Assembly: GCA_002733155.1 (NCBI GenBank)
Contig: NVUO01000022.1
Location: 1,188-12,971, forward strand
DNA: 11,784 nt
Direction: 5' to 3'
Source of the DNA: Sulfurimonas sp.
GTDB taxonomy: Bacteria > Campylobacterota > Campylobacteria > Campylobacterales > Sulfurimonadaceae
Positions within the stretch are counted from its first letter, which is position 1; each line of letters begins with the position of its first letter. Both the position numbers and the translations under genes were made by a program. Below, one piece after another: positions 5,591-11,784 of this stretch. Below the pieces are notes generated by a model. It searched no databases, was not told the DNA's origin, and was given only the letters and a program-made list of their open reading frames with translations.

Positions 5591-8220
5591 AACTTTTTCT
5601 CCTCCTTAACCATCTTCTCATACAACCGAAAAAGATACTCTAGTCTCTCTTCGTCGTTTTGAAATGGCTTCTCTCTGTAGCATTTTTCTATGTAAAGGTC
5701 TAAGTTGTGGTGGGCTTGTTTTAGTCCTTTTGGCATTTTGTTTGGGTCGTAAAGTTCTGCCATGGTTTTTGGGAAGTTTTTATCTCTTTCGTCTAAGATT
5801 AGGTGTACTAACTCTTCTATCTTAACTTTTTGTATTTGTGTTATTTTTGGGAATGGGAAGGTGTTGTAACATAGCACAGAAGAGTAGCGATAGTCAGATT
5901 TTAGTTTTCCTCCAACAGTTTTAACCCAAATATTATGAATATATGATGTTATAAAACCAAATATCCATACATCTGCATCGTATATTACCTGTGCCGAATT
6001 TGGAATTATTACATCTTTTTCTAAAAATCCAATAGGGATATATTTTCTTCTTTCTGAAGATACAATTGGAACAATTATTGATGATACTTTTGCTTCATTC
6101 AAATCACGAAATTGATGTGCTCTCAATGCAAGTTTCTGCAAACTTTCATCTTTACTTTTTAATCTATTTTCTTTTACCTTATTAATTCTATCACTAATAT
6201 TTTGTATTTGAGATGCTTCTTCTAAATCTTCATTACTTATCCATAAGCAATACCGTTCTTTTCCTTGAATAAATTCTGCTGAACCACTTAGTTTTCTTAT
6301 AAATTTACTTGCATCTTCATTTTCTGCTAATATATTTTCTTTTTCAAGAGGTGTCAGTAACAGTTCATTACATCCACCTGTATAATTTCCATAAGACATT
6401 TTTGGAATATTTAAAATGGGGCTACTTCTTCTTTCTATATAAATATTTGGAGCATCTAATAAATATCCATTTATAATATTAGTTTCAAATACTATTCCAT
6501 TTTTATATAACTTTTTTTTGAATTTATTTTTATTAGCAATACCAACTATTACAACAATAACACCTGCATTATTTTTGGCATTATTTGACCATTTAAAAGA
6601 TTGATATGCAAAATTTATTTCTACATCTTCGTTAAACACATTTGACCACAATGTAGCAACTTGATCACCTTGTGTTATAGAATTTGTACTCACAAAAGCA
6701 TATCTTGAATTAATACCTTTTATATATTTTGCTCCTAAATAAAACCAACAAGCTATATAATCTAGAGTTTTATAATTTTTGACACCTTTAAAAAGATACT
6801 CCATATCTTCTTTATGTTCTTTTACTTGATTACGAGTGCCAATATAAGGAGGATTTCCCAAAACGTATATCTCATCCCCATCCTCTTTAGGACAAACCTC
6901 GTTCCACTCTAGTCTTGTGGCATTTCCTTGAATTATGTTTCCTCCATCTTTAAGTGGCAGAGTTGGGGTACAGTCTCCGAACTCTTTTTTAAACTCCATA
7001 TTCATCTGATGTTCTGTTAGCCATAGTGAGAGTATGGCTACTTCATGGGCGAAGTCGTCTAGTTCTATGCCGTAAAATTGGCTTAGTTTTATGCTTGGCA
7101 TATTTAACATTCCCGCACTTTTAAAGATTTTCATCTCTAGTCGGCGTAACTCTTTGTAGGCGATGATGAGAAAGTTTCCACTTCCACAGGCTGGGTCGAA
7201 GATTTTTATGTTTGTTATGCGTTTGTGAAGTTCGTTTAACTTTTTTGGATTTGTTTTAGCTTTTTCAAATTCTGCTTGTAGCTCTTCTAAAAAGAGAGGG
7301 TTTATAACTTTCATGATGTTTGGAACAGATGTGTAGTGCATCCCATTGCCACCACGATGCTCATCACTTATGACGGCTTGTATCATACTACCAAAAATAT
7401 CAGGATTTATCTGCGACCAGTTGAGCTCTCCTCCACACTCTATGAGAAGTTTTCTTGACTTGTATGTGAGCTTGGGTATGTTTAGTTTCTGAGCAAAAAG
7501 TCCACCATTTACATAAGGGAAATTTTTTAGATGGTGCGATATGTCTCTATTTTTGGAGTTTAAAACCTCAAAAAGTTTGGCTATGTGAATATCTACATCA
7601 CTTCCATCTGCGTTTGTAGTAGAACTTATGTAAGTTGTAAATGTGTTCTCACCCTCAAAGATTTGGGTGTCTTCCGCGTAGTAACAAAAGAGTAGTCTTG
7701 TAAGAAAAACATTCAAAGCATGAATATCTTCTTGTGTCTCAATGGTGTTTGTCTTTTTTATCTCATCAAAAAGTTTTGCCATCTTTAGAGATGCTTTTAC
7801 ATCTGCTTCTTTTTCATCATAAACAGTTGCTTTTTCCACACCAGCTATACCCCAAAAAAAGTCTGAGTTTTTCGAAAGTTCTTCTAGTGGAATCTTGAGA
7901 GTTATTAAAAGCTTACTATCAAACGCCATAAGCGTTTTAAAGTCTGTCACCAAGACAAAACGCATAGTTTTTTTACTCGTAACTAACTCTTCATATATGG
8001 CGTTTAGATTTTGGCTCTCTACACTCTTAAAAAATAGCTTCTTATTTTTCACAGTGAGTTCACCATTTAACTCTAAGGTATTGACATCACTATTTTTTCT
8101 AAGCCTACTAATATTTGACTTTGGCATCTCATAAGCAGATAAAAAATCAAAGATAAAATCATCTTTTACTAAATTATCTGTTAAGTTTTGTAATTTTTGT
8201 TCTAATTGTAAGATGTTCAT
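5587..8220 (-). CDS. MmeI-like class I SAM-dependent adenine DNA methyltransferase, nuclease motif degenerate
   Basis: An 877-residue protein with the MmeI-family order: N-terminal domain (1-150), helical spacer (about 155-300), N6-adenine methyltransferase domain with motif I FDPACGSGNF (341-350) and motif IV LGNPPY (454-459), target recognition domain (about 600-780, FIRKLSGSAEFIQGKERYCLWI), and C-terminal domain with TMAELYDPNKMP..L..AHHNLD (819-841) and RLEYLFRLYEKM. Active MmeI enzymes cut with a D...ExK motif in the N-terminal domain. Here the aligned stretch is KLFFKS (61-66): Lys65 is kept but Phe63 stands in place of the acid, so the protein is probably a methyltransferase without cleavage activity. 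The SD is weak. Sequence from about residue 460 to 780 is far more AT-rich than both flanks, suggesting exchange of the recognition part. It shares an operon with the 134-aa gene. Confidence 0.88.
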   Translation of the reverse strand: MNILQLEQKLQNLTDNLVKDDFIFDFLSAYEMPKSNISRLRKNSDVNTLELNGELTVKNKKLFFKSVESQNLNAIYEELVTSKKTMRFVLVTDFKTLMAFDSKLLITLKIPLEELSKNSDFFWGIAGVEKATVYDEKEADVKASLKMAKLFDEIKKTNTIETQEDIHALNVFLTRLLFCYYAEDTQIFEGENTFTTYISSTTNADGSDVDIHIAKLFEVLNSKNRDISHHLKNFPYVNGGLFAQKLNIPKLTYKSRKLLIECGGELNWSQINPDIFGSMIQAVISDEHRGGNGMHYTSVPNIMKVINPLFLEELQAEFEKAKTNPKKLNELHKRITNIKIFDPACGSGNFLIIAYKELRRLEMKIFKSAGMLNMPSIKLSQFYGIELDDFAHEVAILSLWLTEHQMNMEFKKEFGDCTPTLPLKDGGNIIQGNATRLEWNEVCPKEDGDEIYVLGNPPYIGTRNQVKEHKEDMEYLFKGVKNYKTLDYIACWFYLGAKYIKGINSRYAFVSTNSITQGDQVATLWSNVFNEDVEINFAYQSFKWSNNAKNNAGVIVVIVGIANKNKFKKKLYKNGIVFETNIINGYLLDAPNIYIERRSSPILNIPKMSYGNYTGGCNELLLTPLEKENILAENEDASKFIRKLSGSAEFIQGKERYCLWISNEDLEEASQIQNISDRINKVKENRLKSKDESLQKLALRAHQFRDLNEAKVSSIIVPIVSSERRKYIPIGFLEKDVIIPNSAQVIYDADVWIFGFITSYIHNIWVKTVGGKLKSDYRYSSVLCYNTFPFPKITQIQKVKIEELVHLILDERDKNFPKTMAELYDPNKMPKGLKQAHHNLDLYIEKCYREKPFQNDEERLEYLFRLYEKMVKEEKKL

Positions 8221-8421
8221 AAAAAATAACCTATACTGTAATGGTATTAATTTGAAATTATTTATTTTAAAAAATACGAATACTGTATTATTTATCCATT
8301 ATTTAATAAATATATTCATTAATTACGAGTATAGTATATTATTCTTTATTTTATATCGATTATTTTCTTACTATCGTACTTATATAATCTTATTTGAAAA
8401 AATAAGGACGATATTCGTATG
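8221..8421. promoter_or_regulatory. Divergent promoter region with repeated operator-like boxes
   Basis: About 200 bases between the divergent methyltransferase and HTH genes, very AT-rich. ATACTGTA occurs at 8233-8240 and 8280-8287. TACGA occurs at 8275-8279 and 8324-8328 and its complement TCGTA at 8374-8378 and 8415-8419, spaced 49, 50 and 41 bases. The boxes at 8275-8291 (TACGAATACTGTATTAT) and 8324-8342 (TACGAGTATAGTATATTAT) are near-copies. The last box overlaps the HTH start codon. A TATAAT at 8383-8388 could be the HTH -10. The first box lies 13-20 bases before the methyltransferase ATG, where a -10 would sit. This fits autoregulation by the HTH protein. Confidence 0.45.
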
Positions 8422-8841
8422 TTATCAATAAAAGAAATAGCTGAAAAGTTTGATATTCCGAAAACAACACTTTACGGATGGAAAAATGATAGACCAAAGG
8501 TTTATGATTATTTAGTAAATTCTGATGAGCAGTATGAAGAATACAGGGATATAAACATTTTCCTAGAAACATACATAAAAACAGATAAAAATATCACTGT
8601 ATTTGAGTACAAAGAGATAGAGTATGTTTTTGCTCTTGAATTAGAACTCCAAGATTTAAAAACCATAGAAAATCTTCATCTTACATATATAAATGCAAGT
8701 ATGAAAAAAGAGAAAGAGAGTGGTGAGTTTACGCTAGACATTTATAAAAAGTTGGAATCTTTAAAAAAAGAAGAAAAAGAGGAACTTTTAAGACATTATT
8801 TTAAAGAGTTTTTATTGAACTCCGTGAAAAGCACGGAGTGA
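8419..8841 (+). CDS. Small HTH protein, candidate regulator of the island
   Basis: A 140-residue protein with an N-terminal helix-turn-helix: SIKEIAEKFDIPKTTLYGWKND (3-24), the last part being the recognition helix, of the MerR/transposase-like 'phage' type. The rest is charged and mostly helical, with no other domain I recognise. It is read away from the methyltransferase and converges on recA. An AAGGA site (8404-8408) lies 10 bases before the ATG. Repeated boxes in the divergent promoter, one overlapping this start, suggest it represses itself and perhaps the methyltransferase, as controller proteins do in some restriction-modification loci. It is longer than a classical C protein (about 80 residues), and its role is inferred from position and fold only. 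Confidence 0.72.
   Translation: MLSIKEIAEKFDIPKTTLYGWKNDRPKVYDYLVNSDEQYEEYRDINIFLETYIKTDKNITVFEYKEIEYVFALELELQDLKTIENLHLTYINASMKKEKESGEFTLDIYKKLESLKKEEKEELLRHYFKEFLLNSVKSTE
8819..8839. terminator. Hairpin at the HTH/recA convergence
   Basis: Perfect 8-bp stem ACTCCGTG (8819-8826) with CACGGAGT (8832-8839), 5-base loop, GC-rich compared with its surroundings and overlapping the HTH stop. It lies between two convergent genes and so could stop transcription in both directions, but neither strand has a good T tract after it. A second small stem, TGATTT/AAATCA (8851-8863), lies between it and the recA stop. Confidence 0.4.
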
Positions 8842-8864
8842 CAAGCTTTCTGATTTAAAATCAC

Positions 8865-9902
8865 TTAAGCATCTGAGTCGTTTATTTCTGAAGTCTCCAT
8901 AACCATAACATCACTTATGCCCATAGCTACTTTGATTTTTTCTTCTATCTCTAGGGCTAATTCAGGCTCATCTTTAAACTTTGCCTTAACATTTTCACGC
9001 CCTTGACCAAGTTTTTTATCTTCATAAGAGAACCATGCTCCAGATTTATCTATGATATCTAGTTTAACACCATAGTCAACAAGTTCGCCCTCTTTAGAGA
9101 TTCCTTCTCCAAACATTATATCAAATTCAGCTTGACGAAATGGTGGAGCTACCTTATTTTTAATAACCTTAGCTTTAACACGGTTACCAATTTGACTTTC
9201 ACCCTGTTTTAAAGATGCTATACGTCTAACATCTATACGAACTGATGCATAAAACTTCAAAGCATTCCCACCAGTAGTTGTTTCAGGTGAACCATAACCC
9301 ATCATACCAATTTTCATTCTAAGTTGATTAATAAATATTACTGCACAGTTCATCTTGGATAATACACCAGTTAGTTTACGAAGCGCCTTAGACATTAATC
9401 TAGCTTGAACACCAACTTGCTGGTCAGTCATTTCACCCTCAAGTTCTACCTTTGGGGTTAGTGCTGCTACTGAATCAATTACAATTAAGTCAACTGCACC
9501 AGATCTTGCAAGAGTTTCAACTATATCAAGGGCTTGTTCTCCATAATCAGGTTGAGAAACAAGTAGATTATCAACATCTACGCCAAGATTTTTTGCATAT
9601 ACTACATCCAAAGCATGTTCAGCATCCATAAATGCACATACACCACCAGTTTTTTGACATTCTGCTGTAATTTGAAGTGCTAATGTTGTTTTACCAGAAC
9701 TCTCAGGTCCATAAATTTCGACTACACGACCTTGAGGGATTCCACCAATACCAAGTGCTAAATCAAGCCCAATAGAACCTGTACTGATAGATTTAATAGG
9801 TTCAATATCTTTATCACCAAGACGCATTAATGCACCTTTTCCAAAAGCTTTATCGATTTGCTTCATTGCTAAGTCTAATGATTTTTGTTTATTTGCATCC
9901 AT
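8865..9902 (-). CDS. recA: RecA recombinase
   Basis: DNA-dependent ATPase that forms filaments on single-stranded DNA and drives strand exchange in recombinational repair. The 345 residues are full length for a bacterial RecA. Visible motifs: Walker A GPESSGKT (65-72), catalytic Glu95 (MDAEHAL), Walker [11 protein letters not shown] (139-148), loop L1 ([10 protein letters not shown], 155-164), loop L2 starting at Gln193 ([20 protein letters not shown]), the polymerisation and DNA-binding core, and a short acidic C-terminus ([10 protein letters not shown]). The ATG has only a weak SD. In Helicobacter and Campylobacter eno follows recA directly; here the next genes downstream belong to the inserted island. 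No LexA-type operator is recognised upstream, in keeping with the general absence of LexA in this phylum. Confidence 0.98.
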   Translation of the reverse strand: MDANKQKSLDLAMKQIDKAFGKGALMRLGDKDIEPIKSISTGSIGLDLALGIGGIPQGRVVEIYGPESSGKTTLALQITAECQKTGGVCAFMDAEHALDVVYAKNLGVDVDNLLVSQPDYGEQALDIVETLARSGAVDLIVIDSVAALTPKVELEGEMTDQQVGVQARLMSKALRKLTGVLSKMNCAVIFINQLRMKIGMMGYGSPETTTGGNALKFYASVRIDVRRIASLKQGESQIGNRVKAKVIKNKVAPPFRQAEFDIMFGEGISKEGELVDYGVKLDIIDKSGAWFSYEDKKLGQGRENVKAKFKDEPELALEIEEKIKVAMGISDVMVMETSEINDSDA

Positions 9903-9960
9903 CTTGGGCTCACTTATATTAAATTTATACTAATTGTATGTAAATTTAGTATTTTTGTTT
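9903..9960 (-). promoter_or_regulatory. recA promoter region with inverted repeat
   Basis: The sequence before recA is extremely AT-rich. On the minus strand TTTACA, a 17-base spacer and TAATAT form a plausible but weak promoter close to the ATG, and a TATAAA lies slightly upstream. A perfect inverted repeat, ATACTAA (9927-9933) and TTAGTAT (9946-9952), overlaps these elements and could be an operator or a chance AT-rich symmetry. Which -10 is used cannot be decided by eye. Confidence 0.3.
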
Positions 9961-10070
9961 CAAAATATTTCAATTTGACATACTTTTTAATAAATTTTTT
10001 TTATGCAAATATCTATACATAAATTAGTCGAATTTTATCCTTATTTGATTTATATATCAAGTAAAACTAC

Positions 10071-11784
10071 TTAACTTTCTTTATTTTGCAACAACCTTTT
10101 TGTAATCTCTTGCATAATATGTAGACTAATTTTTGGGTTATCATGGATTAAGTTTTTAAATGCCTTTTTAGATAAAACTAAAACACCAATATCTGAGATA
10201 GCTTTAACTGTAGCTGTTCTTATAGAATTAGTAATTACAGATATCTCTCCAAAAAATGCTCCATCATTTAAAGTAGTGATGAATTCATTATTTTTATACA
10301 TATTCACCTCCCCTGATGTCAATATATATAAAGAATCCGCTCTTTCATTTTCTTTTATAATTATTTCACCTTCTTTATATTTCCTTGAATCAGTCTGTTC
10401 AGCTAGGGATAAATATTCTGAAAATGTTAATGAATTAAATAATGGCACATGATGAAAATAAGCCATTCTATCATAAGAAGTTTGTACATATGTATCTGTT
10501 ATCAAATTGGTTGTAAGTTGTTGCAACTCTCTATCTGGTGATTCTAAGTATGGAGTAAAATCAATACATTTATATTGATATTTATAAAAGTTTCTCAAAG
10601 CAATTAAAATTGCAATATTTATATTATAGTTATCATATTCAATAAGCTCTAAAATGATATCTAGGTTTTCATTACTCTCAAACCTTTCTCCAGACATCAG
10701 GCTCTCGTTAATCATCAACATTTTTAAGCCTATCTCTCTATCCATAAAACCTAACATATCCAGGTTACACTTAACTGTTACATTAATATCATTATATTTG
10801 AAAATCTTTTTTAAGACTTTTAGTTCAGCTCGTTTGTCTGCATATAAGGCTTTAAAAAGTGTAAATAAGTCTTTTGAACATTTATTAAATTCATTTTTAA
10901 TAGTAAATTTTAAAAATTCTATGCCAAGGGTATAATCATTGCCCATTTTATTATTCAAATCAAGTAAAAACTGCATATCAAAAAGTAAGTCTTTAGCCTT
11001 GGTATGTAATTTTGAATCTGAATTTATAATATTATCCATAATCATATCGTGATCATCTTGGCTAATATTAAACTGCTTCCTCATTGATTCTAATAATACA
11101 TTATCTAATTCAAGGTTTTCGTTTAATGAGTTTAGTAACATATCCTTGTAACTTTTATATTGATGCCTTTTTTCAACTGATTTTTCAATATTTTCATCAA
11201 ATAGGTATGCGCTGTCTATACTTATTTTTCTAATAGCATTTATATGTTCTTTCTCACTTATACCCATCTGCTCACGTAACTTTTCTAATATAAGCATATT
11301 ATCTTGAGTTAAGATACCATCTTTTAATAAATCACTTACTGTCTCCTTATAGTTACGTAATTTTATTTTTCTATTTTTATTTTGATAGGTATAATAAATC
11401 TCTTTTAGATTTTTTGAAATATCTTCAACTGAGTTATTATCTTTTAACATTTTCAAAGCAAACCTCTCTTGAATAAAATAACTTTGTTCACGAAATATTT
11501 CCCTATGAAGCATAATTGCAGATGATAAAATCACTATAAAATGAAAAAATGCATAAAACATAGGGTAGTTACTATATGCTGGTGCGCCTGCAAATATATA
11601 AAATATATTAAATGCTACAAATGCAGATATAACTTTTACCTTATGAATAACTCCTTTATAATCTAAATCATCAAATATTTTATATTTAAAAAAACTAATC
11701 TCTAAATATTTAAAAAAAAGATAACTAAAAAAGGAAAATATCAATAGGGTAATTGGGGCAGCTAAAATCAATGGTATAGATGGT
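10071..11784 (-). CDS. Membrane protein with C-terminal cyclic-nucleotide-binding domain, 5' end uncertain
   Basis: Residues here are numbered from the TTG at 11769-11771, the only candidate start seen; the frame stays open to the window edge, so the gene may begin outside. Two or three hydrophobic helices come first (about 2-22, 46-62, 71-87). A long helical region follows with two related segments (about 148-184 and 215-251, each with L..LR.Q..IS...H). The C-terminus is a cNMP-binding domain (about 444-560) whose phosphate-binding cassette reads FFGEISVITNSIRTATVKA, with the conserved Glu509 and Arg518 present, so nucleotide binding is plausible. If the gene starts further up, it could be the tail of a multi-pass transporter with HEAT-like repeats and a cNMP domain. 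The ligand is unknown. It is transcribed toward recA, 168 bases apart, and no clear terminator separates them. Confidence 0.72.
   Translation of the reverse strand, partial: PSIPLILAAPITLLIFSFFSYLFFKYLEISFFKYKIFDDLDYKGVIHKVKVISAFVAFNIFYIFAGAPAYSNYPMFYAFFHFIVILSSAIMLHREIFREQSYFIQERFALKMLKDNNSVEDISKNLKEIYYTYQNKNRKIKLRNYKETVSDLLKDGILTQDNMLILEKLREQMGISEKEHINAIRKISIDSAYLFDENIEKSVEKRHQYKSYKDMLLNSLNENLELDNVLLESMRKQFNISQDDHDMIMDNIINSDSKLHTKAKDLLFDMQFLLDLNNKMGNDYTLGIEFLKFTIKNEFNKCSKDLFTLFKALYADKRAELKVLKKIFKYNDINVTVKCNLDMLGFMDREIGLKMLMINESLMSGERFESNENLDIILELIEYDNYNINIAILIALRNFYKYQYKCIDFTPYLESPDRELQQLTTNLITDTYVQTSYDRMAYFHHVPLFNSLTFSEYLSLAEQTDSRKYKEGEIIIKENERADSLYILTSGEVNMYKNNEFITTLNDGAFFGEISVITNSIRTATVKAISDIGVLVLSKKAFKNLIHDNPKISLHIMQEITKRLLQNKES

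Noticed and set aside
8213..8431. 72-codon plus-strand frame across the divergent promoter
   Set aside because: Low-complexity AT-rich translation full of Tyr, Phe and Ile, without an SD, overlapping the start regions of two better genes. It is read as regulatory DNA.
8390..8572. 60-codon minus-strand frame over the HTH gene start
   Set aside because: Opposite a supported HTH gene and without a recognisable product.
9975..9980. TTGACA on the plus strand between recA and the cNMP-domain gene
   Set aside because: A perfect -35 hexamer, but no -10 at the right distance and no plus-strand gene downstream; probably chance.
1..11784. tRNA, rRNA, CRISPR arrays, insertion sequences, integrase genes
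   Set aside because: None seen by eye on either strand: no regularly spaced repeats, no tRNA-like arms in the gaps, and no transposase or integrase motifs in the translated frames.

Overview
The window looks like a chromosomal segment of a Campylobacterota (Epsilonproteobacteria) bacterium, probably of the Sulfurimonas/Sulfuricurvum type. The DNA is AT-rich, and recA, enolase, a small FtsB/DivIC-like protein and an AMIN-domain envelope protein lie on one strand in the order familiar from Helicobacter and Campylobacter. The genus is inferred from gene order and protein flavour, not from a search.

Layout. Positions 1-278 hold the 5' part of the AMIN-domain gene (minus, cut by the window edge). 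316-594 is the FtsB/DivIC-like gene and 604-1869 is eno. In the other members of this group that I know, recA sits directly next to eno. Here about 7 kb lies between them: a GIY-YIG nuclease (1907-3010) and an SF2 helicase (3007-4929), coupled by an ATGA overlap; a structured intergenic region (4930-5185); a 134-aa protein of unknown function (5186-5590) coupled by ATGA to an MmeI-like adenine DNA methyltransferase (5587-8220); an operator-rich gap; and a divergent small HTH protein (8419-8841). recA follows at 8865-9902. A membrane protein with a C-terminal cyclic-nucleotide-binding domain (10071 to the window edge) closes the segment.

How the genes may work together. The island reads as a multi-gene restriction-modification or phage-defence locus. 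The methyltransferase has intact SAM and NPPY motifs, but at the place where MmeI enzymes carry the (D/E)xK nuclease motif the acidic residue is replaced by Phe. Cutting may therefore be supplied in trans by the GIY-YIG protein, with the helicase as motor. The helicase C-terminus and the nuclease N-terminus share a related module (FYxK..R.PDKN....ER.LA..L), which suggests a common partner or a joint assembly. The HTH protein is a candidate regulator.

The most unusual piece is 4924-5165. A plus-strand promoter with an extended -10 is followed by a short transcript ending in a strong intrinsic terminator. Immediately downstream is a 19-codon hydrophobic peptide ORF with a very good ribosome binding site. 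The short RNA is complementary, over 19 base pairs with one bulge, to the leader of that ORF, up to and including the edge of its Shine-Dalgarno sequence. A second long-range pairing from the 3' side covers the same Shine-Dalgarno. This is the architecture of a type I toxin-antitoxin pair (compare Ibs/Sib, ZorO/OrzO, AapA/IsoA), embedded between the two halves of the defence island. It is an inference from sequence, with no homology evidence.
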